64,000 nucleotides of DNA from Apibacter adventoris (GTDB taxonomy: Bacteria > Bacteroidota > Bacteroidia > Flavobacteriales > Weeksellaceae). This document shows, piece after piece, positions 46,284 to 55,959 of this stretch. The stretch lies in NCBI RefSeq assembly GCF_002964975.1, contig NZ_PSZM01000001.1:310001-374000 (forward strand), read 5' to 3'. The translations under genes were made by a program, and so were the position numbers. Numbering within the stretch: the stretch's first letter is position 1; every line of letters starts with the position of its first letter. A model generated the notes under the pieces. It did no database searches and was not told the DNA's origin. It saw nothing but the letters and a program-made list of their open reading frames with translations.

Positions 46284-46801
46284 AATCATCTTTTCTATTA
46301 ATCTAATTTTATATTAAAATCAGCAAATCTTATTTCTTTAACTCAAAGATATTTGTCTACATTCTTAAGCTACAGTATAATCCCTATACCTTGGGAAACA
46401 AAAATCTTTATCTGCCCACTACTGTTTATATTTTTTTACTGATATGAACAAACTACGTTACTTATAGACTTTTTAAGAAAAGACTATATTCCCCTTTATT
46501 TGAATAAATAATTCAGTAATTTTAATTCAATTTCCTTAAAAAAAGTCAAAAGATGTCAACTTATTTTGATATAATAAGAACAACTACATTTGTTTTCTTA
46601 TAATATTTTACAACATTATAAAAAATAATTATTAAATAAGTATATTTTAATTTTCTAAATTTATATGTGAATGAATTAATTTTTTATAAAATCTAATACT
46701 TGAATATAAGTAGTTTATCATATCAATTGTTTTTTTATGACTTAAAATTTACTATTATAAATATTTTTTATTCATTTATTCCAAATTTTGTAAAATAAGT
46801 G
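46284..46801. other. Gene-free AT-rich spacer before tRNA-Leu
   Basis: About 520 nt in which I see no open frame of convincing coding character, no RNA and no repeat. A short minus-strand stretch (reading WADKDFCFPRYRDYTVA and then a stop, around 46370-46425) may be a gene scrap but is too short to call. Confidence 0.4.
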
Positions 46802-46809
46802 TATATTTG
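46802..46809 (+). promoter_or_regulatory. -7 promoter element for tRNA-Leu
   Basis: TATATTTG followed by C, a full TAnnTTTG match, ends 19 nt before the 5' end of the tRNA. The -33 box is not at standard spacing. Confidence 0.5.
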
Positions 46810-46828
46810 CAGTCCAAAACCAGAACAT

Positions 46829-46913
46829 GCGGATGTGGTGGAACTGGTAGACACGCTAGACTTAGGATCTAGTGCCGTGAGGCGTGGGGGTTCGATTCCC
46901 TTCATCCGTACCA
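46829..46913 (+). tRNA. tRNA-Leu (anticodon UAG)
   Basis: An 85-nt tRNA with acceptor arms GCGGATG/CATCCGT (one G-U pair), discriminator A and an encoded CCA end. The anticodon stem CTAGA/TCTAG encloses loop CTTAGGA, giving anticodon UAG (leucine, CUN codons). A long variable arm (TGCCGTGAGGCGTG region), as in class II tRNAs, and the T-loop GTTCGATTCCC are present. Confidence 0.97.
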
Positions 46914-46917
46914 GAAT

Positions 46918-46954
46918 AAAAAGCAATTAACTTTAAATCAGTTAGTTGCTTTTT
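46918..46954 (+). terminator. Terminator after tRNA-Leu
   Basis: AAAAAGCAATTAACT pairs with AGTTAGTTGCTTTTT (one G-U pair) around a 7-nt loop, followed by more T residues: a strong intrinsic terminator 5 nt after the CCA end. Confidence 0.9.
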
Positions 46955-47125
46955 TGTTTAATTTTTTATAAATGTTAACTTAAAAATATTTTATTCGTTA
47001 ATTAATATATTTTTTCTTATTCAATATTCTAATACTACTATAATACTATATTTAATATTAATCTTTTTAATGGATATTTTTTCAGTTTTTTCTTATAATT
47101 GGACATATTATCAACAATCATTCAC

Positions 47126-48046
47126 TTATTTTTTATTTAAACCTTGTATTATTTGAGAAATTGCTTCTTGTATATTTGTATATTTGAATTGAAATTGAGC
47201 ATCTAATAATTTTTTAGGATAAATTTTCTGATTGGTTAATATAATTTCTTCCGTCATTTCTTTTCCAAATATTAATTTTAAAAAGAATTTAGGTATATGC
47301 AATGAAATAATACTATTTTTATACTTCCCAATTTCGTTTATAATTTGCTGCATAGAAGAACTTTCAGGAGATGTTAAATTAAATATTCCTGAACATTCTT
47401 CATGACTTAATAAAAACTTAATAGCTCTTACTTCATCCTCTATATGTATCCATGGAAGATATTCTCCACCATTTCCGGGAATTGATTTTACTCCAAATTT
47501 AAAAGACATTATGAGTTGTTTTACTAAGGAACTATCTGAGGAAAGTACTACCCCTGTTCTTATAATTAATTTTCTTATATGAGAATCAAGTGCATTTATT
47601 GGTTTTTCCCATTCATAACAAACATCTGACAAAAAGGAGCCCTCGCCCTTTGGAGAGTCCTCATCAAAAACAGTATGATTTTGGACACCATAATATCCGG
47701 TTGCAGAAGCTTGTATCCAAACTTTTGGTTTATTATTACATATCTCTATACTTTTCTTTATAGTTTGAGCAGTAGTAATACGACTATTTAATATTTTTTT
47801 CTTTTGGTCTTGAGTCCATTTTTTAGAACCAATATTTTCACCCGCTAAATTTATAATAGCATATGCTTCTTCCAACTTTTCTTCGATTGTATTGAGATTA
47901 TCCCATTCTTCATACAAAACATTACCCATATTTTTATATTTATGGGGGTTACGTGTTAATATTACTATTTTATATGCTTTATGTAATTCATTAACCAGAT
48001 GTTTTCCTAAATAACCGGTTCCTCCTGTTATTACTACTTTTTTCAT
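47126..48046 (-). CDS. TIGR01777-family NAD-dependent epimerase/dehydratase
   Basis: A 306-residue SDR protein with the atypical-SDR opening VVITGGTGYLGKHLVNEL, then AIINLAGENIGSKKWTQDQKKKILNSR and ASATGYYG, and the C-terminal DUF1731-like part (FFLKLIFGKEMTEEIILTNQKIYPKKL). These proteins (YfcH/SDR39U1-like) bind NADP(H), but their substrate is unknown. It lies downstream of the broken DoxX-like gene, with which it was probably co-transcribed. Confidence 0.9.
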   Translation of the reverse strand: MKKVVITGGTGYLGKHLVNELHKAYKIVILTRNPHKYKNMGNVLYEEWDNLNTIEEKLEEAYAIINLAGENIGSKKWTQDQKKKILNSRITTAQTIKKSIEICNNKPKVWIQASATGYYGVQNHTVFDEDSPKGEGSFLSDVCYEWEKPINALDSHIRKLIIRTGVVLSSDSSLVKQLIMSFKFGVKSIPGNGGEYLPWIHIEDEVRAIKFLLSHEECSGIFNLTSPESSSMQQIINEIGKYKNSIISLHIPKFFLKLIFGKEMTEEIILTNQKIYPKKLLDAQFQFKYTNIQEAISQIIQGLNKK

Positions 48047-48060
48047 ATTCTTTTTTATTA

Positions 48061-48417
48061 AAGTTTTTTTTAGTATACACCCAGGCCCATGTTATTAATA
48101 AAATCTGTATAGGCAATCTGTTATAGCTAGCCATAAATATGGGTTATCATCATAATACCAATTAACTGCCATTTGAATATTAGCAGGAAAAATAACTATT
48201 AATAAAAAAATAATTCCCCAAGCCCCATATCTTCTTAATGAAGGAATTAAAACTATTATTCCTAATATTATTTCTAAAATACCACTTATTATTACTAACA
48301 GATAATGCCAAGGTAAAAATCCAGGCATAATTTCCATATATAAATTAGGGTTCAAAAAATGATTTACACCTGCCAAAACATAAAACAAACTCAATAGATA
48401 GTTAAAAAATTTTTCAT
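48061..48417 (-). pseudogene. DoxX-like small membrane protein, broken
   Basis: The intact central part (MSLFYVLAGVNHFLNPNLYM to LWLAIT) is a four-helix DoxX/DUF-type membrane protein of the sort with FYVLAGxNHF near its start. Both ends are shifted out of frame. The natural ATG at 48417 (MKNF) reaches a stop after 8 codons, while the neighbouring frame gives FFNYLLSLFYVLAG. At the other end the frame stops after CLYRFY, whereas the next frame gives the expected RLPIQILLITWAWVYTKK (48119-48066). Two single-base frameshifts are the simplest explanation. Translation of a 99-residue core from the TTG at 48394 is possible but unlikely to give a working protein. Confidence 0.65.
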
Positions 48418-48998
48418 GTATTTATATATTAACAACAAAAATACTATTTTATATTAAATTTAATATAAATATTTACATGATAATAATTTAATCATTAATC
48501 TATAAATATTTTACATCTGTCTCTCTTATATTTTTGTATCGTTTTAATATATTTAATACATATCATGTATAGAATTTTATTTTACTCTATATAGGTTAAC
48601 ATACATCACTAAAAAAATAGATCAAATAATTTGTTAAGCTTTATTTATGGTATAACTCCTTACACAACATCCAATAATTTCTGATAGTTTTTCAGTTTTA
48701 GTGTAAATTCCAGCAAATTGATTTAGTAACTATTTATAAAAATACTAAGGAATCAATAGTTAAAAACCATACGGTTTATATATTTGAAAAACGATTAAAT
48801 CCTTTATCAAAACGTATTTTTATCTTTTCTACATTTGACTTTTCTTTTTTATTTTTATAAATTTAAAAGATCTACATATTAATTTGATTTTTATAGAGTA
48901 TTTGCTTTTAAATAATAAAATATATAAACATAAAATATATTTTATTTTTTCTTTCTTATAAAATTTAGTAAAATTGTAGTTATATTCTTATTCTAATT
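48418..48998. other. Gene-free AT-rich region upstream of thrA
   Basis: About 580 nt with no clear gene. One minus-strand stretch of about 30 codons (48634-48726, reading LNQFAGIYTKTEKLSEI and then GCCVRSYTINKA with a stop) has coding-like composition and may be a gene remnant; I do not recognise it. No threonine leader peptide or attenuator could be made out before thrA. Confidence 0.3.
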
Positions 48999-51449
48999 AT
49001 GAAAATATTAAAATTTGGAGGTACTTCTGTAGGTTCTGCAAAAAGTATACAATGTATTTTAAACATTTTACAAAAAAGATATTATTCCGGTGAAAAATTT
49101 ATAGTAGTTTCTTCTGCTATGAGTGGAGTAACCAATCTTTTAACAGAAATGGCCTTTGCTGCTTCTGAAAGGAAAGATTTTAAATCAGGCCTTACCGAAA
49201 TTGAAAACAAACATTTTTCTGTAGCTAAAGAACTGTTAGAAATTAAAAATCAAAACCCGGTTCTTACCCAAATTAAACTCTATATGAATGAGTTGGAAGA
49301 ATTACTTCAAGGAGTTAATAGTTTAAAAGAATTAAGTCTTCAAAGTAAAGATCTTATTTTAAGCTACGGAGAAAAATGTTCTACTTACCTATTAAGTCAA
49401 ATTTCTAAACAATATTTTCCTGAAAGTACATATGTGGATTCAAGCTCGCTTATAAAAACAAATAATCAATTTGGAAATGCAAAAGTTAACGTTGAGAAAA
49501 CAGAATATCTTATAAAAAATTATTATAAATTACATTCAGATAAAATTTTCTTTATAACCGGGTTTATAGCATCTAATGAAGAAAACAGAATTACTACTTT
49601 AGGTAGAGGAGGAAGTGACTATACAGCGGCTATTTTTGGGGCTGCATTAGAAGCTGAACAAATTGAACTTTGGTCTGATGTGGATGGTATGTTAACAACA
49701 GATCCTAAAATTGTAAAAAAAGCTTTTTCTCTCTCTGAGCTTTCTTATACGGAAGCTATGGAATTATCTTATTTCGGTGCTAAAGTTATCTACCCACCGG
49801 CTATGATTCCTGCTTTTAGAAAAAATATTCCTATTTTACTTTTAAATACATTTAATCCTGATTTTAAAGGAACTCTAATACACAAAGAAAATATAGAAAA
49901 AAATCCTTTCCCTATAAAAGGAATATCTTCCATAAATGAAATAAGTCTGGTAAACGTTACCGGAAGTGGAATGATTGGTGAGGTAGGATTTAGCGGACGA
50001 TTATTTTCTTTATTGGCAAGAGAACAAATTAATGTAATACTTATTACTCAATCTTCCTCTGAGCATAGTATAACTTTCGCTATTGAACCTAATGATATTG
50101 AAAGAGCAAAAAATTTAATAACCCGTGAGTTTGAAATGGAACTTCAAACTCATAAAATTAATATCCCCAGCATTGAAGAAAACCTATGCATAATTGCAAT
50201 TGTGGGTGAAAATATGAAACAAACACCGGGAATTTCCGGTAAATTATTTCATGTTTTAGGAAGAAACGGTATTAATGTCCATGCAATTGCTCAAGGATCT
50301 TCTGAATATAATATATCTGTTATAATCAAGAAAAAAAATCTTGCTAAAGCCCTCAATACAGTACACGACACATTTTTTATAGAACTGACCAAAACCTTAC
50401 ATGTATTTGTTTTGGGTACAGGAAATATAGGAGCAACCTTATTTCAACAAATACAAAACCAAAGCAATTTCTTAAAAGAAAATAATGATATTGAAGTTAA
50501 AATAGTAGGTATATCAAATTCTAGAAAAATGCTCATCCAAGAAAATGGCATAGATTTAATTGAATGGAAAGCTGCTTTAAACGAAGGAAATCAGGCAAAT
50601 CTGGAAAATTTTATCCAACAAATGAAAATTATGAATCTTTCTAATTGTGTATTTATTGATAATACAGCAAGTCCTGATCCTAAAAAATTCTATAAAAGTA
50701 TATTTGAATCTAATATTTCAATTGTAACTTGTAACAAAATAGCAAATTCATCTTCTTATAAAGAATATAAAATACTTAAAGATACCGCCCGAAAACGAGG
50801 AGTAGATTTTTTTTATGAAACCAATGTAGGTGCTGGGCTTCCAATCATAAAAACTCTTAAAGATCTTATGAACAGCGGAGATCGTATACTAAAAATTGAA
50901 GCTATTTTAAGTGGAACTATTTCCTATATTTTCAATAATTTTAAAGGTGATGTATCATTTTATGAAGTTGTAAAAAAAGCTCAAGAACTAGGTTTTACAG
51001 AACCTGATCCCAGAGATGATTTAAGTGGAAAAGATTTTATGCGTAAAATGATGATACTGGCAAGAGATGCAGGATATACTACAGAAGAGCATGAAGTTTT
51101 GTTGGAAAATATATTATCTGAAAATTGTATAAATGCTAATTCTGTAGATGATTTTTATAATGAATTACAAAAATCCGAATCATATTTTACTGAAATAAAG
51201 CTTAAAGCAGAAAAAGAAAAAAAAGCAATACGATATATTGGTAAATTGGAAAAAGGTAAAGTATCTATAAACCTGGAGTTAGTAGATGCTTCACATCCAT
51301 TTTATAATCTTTCAGGTAGTGATAATATTATTTCATTTACTACAGAAAGATATAAATACAATCCTTTAGTTATCAAGGGACCTGGGGCCGGAGCTGAAGT
51401 AACGGCTGCAGGAGTATTTGCCGATCTAATTAATGTAGGTACAGAATAA
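48999..51449 (+). CDS. thrA: Bifunctional aspartate kinase / homoserine dehydrogenase
   Basis: An 816-residue fusion catalysing the first and third steps of threonine/methionine synthesis. The N-terminal kinase begins MKILKFGGTSVGSAKSI and contains TTLGRGGSDYTAAIFGAAL; a central regulatory part (about residues 305-460) has two ACT modules, usually the site of threonine feedback. The C-terminal dehydrogenase has VLGTGNIGATLFQQI (about residue 472), NVGAGLPIIKTLKDLMNSGD and FTEPDPRDDLSGKDFMRK, ending GPGAGAEVTAAGVFADLI. It leads the thrA-thrB-thrC set, though 273 nt separate it from thrB. Confidence 0.97.
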   Translation: MKILKFGGTSVGSAKSIQCILNILQKRYYSGEKFIVVSSAMSGVTNLLTEMAFAASERKDFKSGLTEIENKHFSVAKELLEIKNQNPVLTQIKLYMNELEELLQGVNSLKELSLQSKDLILSYGEKCSTYLLSQISKQYFPESTYVDSSSLIKTNNQFGNAKVNVEKTEYLIKNYYKLHSDKIFFITGFIASNEENRITTLGRGGSDYTAAIFGAALEAEQIELWSDVDGMLTTDPKIVKKAFSLSELSYTEAMELSYFGAKVIYPPAMIPAFRKNIPILLLNTFNPDFKGTLIHKENIEKNPFPIKGISSINEISLVNVTGSGMIGEVGFSGRLFSLLAREQINVILITQSSSEHSITFAIEPNDIERAKNLITREFEMELQTHKINIPSIEENLCIIAIVGENMKQTPGISGKLFHVLGRNGINVHAIAQGSSEYNISVIIKKKNLAKALNTVHDTFFIELTKTLHVFVLGTGNIGATLFQQIQNQSNFLKENNDIEVKIVGISNSRKMLIQENGIDLIEWKAALNEGNQANLENFIQQMKIMNLSNCVFIDNTASPDPKKFYKSIFESNISIVTCNKIANSSSYKEYKILKDTARKRGVDFFYETNVGAGLPIIKTLKDLMNSGDRILKIEAILSGTISYIFNNFKGDVSFYEVVKKAQELGFTEPDPRDDLSGKDFMRKMMILARDAGYTTEEHEVLLENILSENCINANSVDDFYNELQKSESYFTEIKLKAEKEKKAIRYIGKLEKGKVSINLELVDASHPFYNLSGSDNIISFTTERYKYNPLVIKGPGAGAEVTAAGVFADLINVGTE

Positions 51450-51722
51450 AACATAAATTATTAACAAAGACCTACCAAAGATTCAATTTATATTTTAACA
51501 TTAACTTAATCTTCATATTAAAAGCTCAATCATAAACTGAGTCAAATATAATAGTTAATATAATTGAACATATTATGATATTCTATAATTTTAGTTAGAT
51601 TTAAATATTGTAAATGTTACAAAATATTCCTTTAAACATTCATTGAAAAACACAAAAAGATTGATAATCTGTTATAATTAAATTAAATTTGCTTCATAAC
51701 TCATGAGGCAAATTAATTTTTA
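51450..51722. other. Spacer between thrA and thrB with a promoter element
   Basis: A 273-nt AT-rich gap without an open frame. TAAATTTG at 51684-51691, 31 nt before the thrB ATG, matches the -7 consensus, so thrBC can probably be transcribed separately from thrA. Confidence 0.4.
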
Positions 51723-52661
51723 ATGAAAGAAAAAGATTGTGTACGCGTTTTTGCTCCGGCTACCTCTGCCAACTTTATTTGTGGATATGATATTTTGGGT
51801 TTAGCCCTAGAAGACCCCGGAGATGAAATAACACTTAGAAAAGTGGATTCTCCCGGAATAAAAATCACCAAAATAACAGGAGATCTTGGACTTTTGCCTC
51901 TAGATCCTGAAAAAAATACTGTAAGTGCTTCAATTAAAATGGTACTTGATCACCTTAGAATTAAGAATATAGGCTTAGAAATAGAACTTTTCAAAAAAAT
52001 GCCTATCGGAAGTGGGCTAGGATCAAGCGCTGCCAGTACTATAGCAGGATTATTTGCTATTAATCAATTATTAGGAGCTCCATTGACTAAACAAGAACTC
52101 CTTCCTTTTGCCCTTAAAGGAGAAGAATTAGCTTGCGGACATGGACATGCAGATAATGTGGCTCCTTCTTTATTAGGAGGAATTACTTTAATACACAGCT
52201 ATAGTCCACTCCATGTAATAAATCTTCCCGTACCTAAGAAATTATGTTGTTCAATTATTTTTCCACATGTTGAGGTTCCTACACGTGCTGCCAGAAAAAT
52301 ACTTAAAACACAAACAGAACTCAAAAATGCGGTTTCTCAATGGGGTAATATAGCCGGATTGGTTACCGGTTTATTCACTGAAGATTATAATCTAATATCC
52401 AGTAGTCTTAAAGATTATATTATTGAACCTACCCGGTCTTTTTTAATTCCTGAATTTGAAGAAATGAGAAACATTGCAATTAAATCCGGGGCTTTAGGAT
52501 TTGGAATATCAGGTTCCGGACCTTCTGTTGTTGCTTTTACACAAGGAATAGAAAAAGCAAAAGAGATAACAAAAATGCTGAAACAGCATCTTGGGAAAAA
52601 ATCTATTGAAAGCAATGGTTATTCTTCTGCAATAAATACTCAGGGAGCTGTAGAACTTTAA
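51723..52661 (+). CDS. thrB: Homoserine kinase
   Basis: A 312-residue GHMP-family kinase that phosphorylates homoserine before threonine synthase acts. Landmarks: VRVFAPATSANFICGYDILGLAL, the glycine-rich ATP loop MPIGSGLGSSAASTIAGLFA (about residue 98), ELACGHGHADNVAPSLLGG, and the C-terminal GALGFGISGSGPSVVAF. Length fits. It is 20 nt upstream of thrC. Confidence 0.97.
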   Translation: MKEKDCVRVFAPATSANFICGYDILGLALEDPGDEITLRKVDSPGIKITKITGDLGLLPLDPEKNTVSASIKMVLDHLRIKNIGLEIELFKKMPIGSGLGSSAASTIAGLFAINQLLGAPLTKQELLPFALKGEELACGHGHADNVAPSLLGGITLIHSYSPLHVINLPVPKKLCCSIIFPHVEVPTRAARKILKTQTELKNAVSQWGNIAGLVTGLFTEDYNLISSSLKDYIIEPTRSFLIPEFEEMRNIAIKSGALGFGISGSGPSVVAFTQGIEKAKEITKMLKQHLGKKSIESNGYSSAINTQGAVEL

Positions 52662-52681
52662 ATTATTTAAATAAAAAAATT

Positions 52682-53977
52682 ATGAAATTATATAGTACTA
52701 ATAATAAAAGTTTAAAAATATCTTTTAAAGAAGCGGTTTTTAACAGTTTTCCCACAGACAAAGGATTATACATGCCTGTGAAGATACCGCAAATTTCTGA
52801 AGAGTTTTTACAAAATATAACAAAGTGTTCTTTACAAGAAATTGCCTTAGAAGCAGCAAGCTCCCTTATTGGAGAAGACATTCCTAAACAGGACTTGAAA
52901 AATATTGTTGAAGATGCTATTAATTTTGAAGTTCCTCTAGTTTCTTTATATGATCAGTTAGGGGTTTTAGAGTTATTCCATGGTCCATCCTTAGCCTTTA
53001 AAGATTTTGGTGCTCGTTTTATGAGTAGAATCATGTCCTACCTGTCAAATTCGAAAGATAAAACACTCGATATTTTAGTTGCAACCTCAGGCGATACCGG
53101 AGGAGCTGTAGCTTTAGGTTTTTTAGGTGTTAAAGGAACGCGTGTAACTATCCTTTATCCTAAAGGAAAAGTAAGCGAAATACAGAAACAACAATTAACT
53201 ACAAACGGCCAAAATATACGTGCACTTGAGGTTGAAGGAACTTTTGACGACTGTCAGGCAATGGTGAAAGAAGCTTTTAATGATGCAGAACTCAATTCTC
53301 GTTTTCGGCTTACCTCTGCTAACTCTATTAATATTGCTAGACTGATCCCGCAAACTTTCTATTATATATATGCCTATGCTCAAGCAAAGAGAAATAATAA
53401 AAACAATATTGTTTTTGTTGTACCTAGTGGCAATTTTGGAAATATTGGAGCCGGATTACTTGCTTATAAAATGGGACTTCCTGTAAAGCATTTTATTGCA
53501 GCTACAAATGTTAATGATACAGTACCTCAATATCTAAAAAAAGGTCTTTATACTCCTAAACCTTCCATACAAACCCTCTCTAATGCTATGGATGTTGGAA
53601 ATCCGAGTAATTGGGTACGTATAATGGATCTATTTGATAACAATATAGAAAATATACGGAAAACTATTTCTGCCTATTCTTATACAGATGAAGATACCTT
53701 AATAGGGATTAATGAATTATATGAAAAATATAAATATATAGCCTGTCCTCATACTGCTGTAGCTTATTTAGCGGCTAAGAATCATTTTAATCCTTTAAAT
53801 TATACTATCTTTTTATCTACGGCTCATCCATGCAAATTTATAGATGTATATCCTAAAAATTTGAAAGACAAAATTGAAATTCCTGAACAAGTAAAACAGC
53901 TAGAAAAAAAGAAAAGCCTAGCTCATTCTTTAAAGAATAATTTTTCAGATTTTAAAGATTTTTTACTTTCTAATTAA
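52682..53977 (+). CDS. thrC: Threonine synthase
   Basis: A 431-residue PLP enzyme converting O-phosphohomoserine to threonine. It has the PLP lysine in HGPSLAFKDFGARFM (about residue 106), the phosphate-binding ATSGDTGGAVALGFLG and VPSGNFGNIGAGLLAYKMG, and FIAATNVNDTVPQYLKKG. It ends 16 nt from the convergently transcribed aminotransferase gene, with no clear terminator between. Confidence 0.97.
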   Translation: MKLYSTNNKSLKISFKEAVFNSFPTDKGLYMPVKIPQISEEFLQNITKCSLQEIALEAASSLIGEDIPKQDLKNIVEDAINFEVPLVSLYDQLGVLELFHGPSLAFKDFGARFMSRIMSYLSNSKDKTLDILVATSGDTGGAVALGFLGVKGTRVTILYPKGKVSEIQKQQLTTNGQNIRALEVEGTFDDCQAMVKEAFNDAELNSRFRLTSANSINIARLIPQTFYYIYAYAQAKRNNKNNIVFVVPSGNFGNIGAGLLAYKMGLPVKHFIAATNVNDTVPQYLKKGLYTPKPSIQTLSNAMDVGNPSNWVRIMDLFDNNIENIRKTISAYSYTDEDTLIGINELYEKYKYIACPHTAVAYLAAKNHFNPLNYTIFLSTAHPCKFIDVYPKNLKDKIEIPEQVKQLEKKKSLAHSLKNNFSDFKDFLLSN

Positions 53978-53993
53978 AATAAGAAGATAATTT

Positions 53994-55181
53994 TTATTTT
54001 ATGCTCTCATAGAGAATTTCCCCTAAAATAGTAAGTCCTTCCACAATACGTTCTTCCGGCATATTGGAAAAATTAATACGTAAAGTATTTTCTTTTCCCC
54101 CATTAGGGAAAAAGGCGCCCCCCGGAACAAATGCTACCTTTCTTTGAATAGATTGGACTAGCACTTCTCTAGCATCTATATTAGTAGGAAGCTCTACCCA
54201 AATAAACAAACCTCCTTTTGGATGTGTAAAAGAAACTGCTTTAGGGAATTTTTCTTCCATTATATGAATCGTCAAATCTCTCCTTCTTTTATATACATCT
54301 ATAATTTTATTAATATGTTCATTAATATTATATAATTCCAAATATTTAGAAATTTCCATTTGAGCTAATGTATTACATTGTAAATCTGCTCCTTGTTTTA
54401 CTAATACATATTTATGGATGATTTCTTTATCACCTGCAATCCAAGCAATTCTAAATCCAGGACAAAATATTTTGGAAAAAGTTCCTGTACATAATACATA
54501 CCCCTCTTTATCAAATGATTTTATTGATGGTAAAGTTTCTCCTTCAAAACGTAATTCCCCGTAAGGATTATCTTCAATGACTATAATTTTATATTTTGCT
54601 GCCAGTTTTGCTAAGGCTTTTCTTTTTTCTAAACTCCAGGTACGCCCGGTAGGGTTTTGAAAATCAGGAATTACATAAATAAATTTTATTCGAGGAATAG
54701 TTTGAAGCATTTTTTCCAGATTTTCCATTACCATTCCTTCATTATCTGTTTCTACTTCTGCAAATGTACACTCATAAGCTTTAAAAGAATTTATAGCTGC
54801 AAGATATGTAGGACTCTCACATAATACTACATCATTTTTATCTAAAAAAACTTTCCCGCTTAAATCTAAGGCTTGTTGAGAACCATGTGTTATTAAGATA
54901 TTATCGGCATCAAATGAGGTAAGAAGTCTATTATTCATCCTCTTTGCTATTAACTCTCTTAATGGCTTATATCCTTCGGTTGTTGAGTATTGTAAAGCTT
55001 TTGAGCCAGATTCTTCTAAAACTAAACGATTTATTTCTTTGATTTCTTTTACAGGAAATAATTCCGGTGCGGGAAGGCCTCCGGCAAAAGAAATAATATT
55101 AGGGTTTTCGGTTACTTTTAATATTTCTCTTATTTCAGAAGCTCTTAAATTTGCCATCCTTGCAGCATATTTAATCTCCAT
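53994..55181 (-). CDS. PLP-dependent aminotransferase, class I (LysN/MocR-like, no HTH)
   Basis: A 395-residue fold-type I aminotransferase. It begins ARMANLRASEIREILKVTENPNIISFAGGLPAPELFP, typical of the 2-aminoadipate/aromatic aminotransferase group, and lacks the winged-helix domain of MocR regulators. Further motifs: TEGYKPLRELIA, ILITHGSQQALDLSGKVF, VIEDNPYGELRF and the PLP lysine in CTGTFSKIFCPGFRIAW (about residue 238). The substrate cannot be fixed; branched-chain, aromatic or 2-aminoadipate are candidates. Confidence 0.9.
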   Translation of the reverse strand: MEIKYAARMANLRASEIREILKVTENPNIISFAGGLPAPELFPVKEIKEINRLVLEESGSKALQYSTTEGYKPLRELIAKRMNNRLLTSFDADNILITHGSQQALDLSGKVFLDKNDVVLCESPTYLAAINSFKAYECTFAEVETDNEGMVMENLEKMLQTIPRIKFIYVIPDFQNPTGRTWSLEKRKALAKLAAKYKIIVIEDNPYGELRFEGETLPSIKSFDKEGYVLCTGTFSKIFCPGFRIAWIAGDKEIIHKYVLVKQGADLQCNTLAQMEISKYLELYNINEHINKIIDVYKRRRDLTIHIMEEKFPKAVSFTHPKGGLFIWVELPTNIDAREVLVQSIQRKVAFVPGGAFFPNGGKENTLRINFSNMPEERIVEGLTILGEILYESIK

Positions 55182-55269
55182 ATCTCTTACTTTTTTGTAT
55201 TATAAAAAACAAAATTACTGTTTATTGTATATATCCCCTAATTATTCATTTATTTAAAATTTATTATTT

Positions 55270-55737
55270 TTATTCTTTTATAAGAGAGACTAATTGATTT
55301 TCTGTTTCTATCATTAATTCCCAAAACTCTTTTAATACACTGTAATAATTTGCAGAAATAAAAAACTCATTCATTAATAAAGTCGTTTTAATCTCAATTT
55401 GATTGTTGGAATTTTTTATAATATATTCATAACTACCTAAATTCCCAATCATTTTATATTTTTTTGATGTGGGTAATTTATCAACCTTATATCCTTCCGG
55501 AAGGGTTACTATAACTATCTTTGAAAATTTGGAAGGAGAACCTAATTCTATTGGGTAAGTTCTGTTTTCGGCCTTAAAAACCTGTTCTTTTTCAGCAGTG
55601 AATAGTAAGGGGTTAAATACTAATTTATCTCCTATTTTTTCAATGTCAGTGACAGAATTAAAACTAAAAGACGTTTTGAAAATAGAAGAATTATTAGAAA
55701 ATTCTAAATTCTCCAATGGAAATCTTTTACAATAATT
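55270..55737 (-). pseudogene. C-terminal remnant of a DUF3857/transglutaminase-like protein
   Basis: An open frame of about 155 codons without an ATG, reading NYCKRFPLENLEF after a stop and then GDKLVFNPLLFTAEKEQVFK, RTYPIELGSPSKF and VTLPEGYKVDKLP. These lines match the C-terminal barrel domain (DUF3858) of large Bacteroidota surface proteins that carry DUF3857 and a transglutaminase-like domain and are usually over 600 residues. The first three quarters are gone; only a TTG at 55716 could start a 148-residue product without a signal peptide. It is best read as a deletion remnant. Confidence 0.6.
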
Positions 55738-55829
55738 CTATTTTTAAATGATATTTTTTCAGAATAAATATACCATTTAATTAAATTATTTAAAATAGAA
55801 AACAAATACTATTTTTTAATAAAACCTAG

Positions 55830-55837
55830 TATATTTG
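55830..55837 (+). promoter_or_regulatory. -7 promoter element for pyrH
   Basis: TATATTTG followed by C, a full TAnnTTTG match, 122 nt before the pyrH ATG, giving a comparatively long leader of about 115 nt. No -33 box is evident. Confidence 0.45.
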
Positions 55838-55959
55838 CACATAAGAAATATTTAGAGATAGTACTAGTATATTCTAACATTAAAAAAATAAATTCACATT
55901 TGTCTATTATAAATACACATTTGACACAAAATTACAGCCTATTTTTATACTAAATAAAT

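Noticed and set aside
46370-46425. Minus-strand stretch reading WADKDFCFPRYRDYTVA, superficially like the CFP-containing scrap near 31000
   Set aside because: The resemblance is only a few residues and both are broken; not enough to call a family or repeat.
48634-48726. About 30-codon minus-strand stretch with coding-like composition upstream of thrA
   Set aside because: Too short, opens just after a stop, has no start codon and no recognisable family; mentioned only in the spacer entry.
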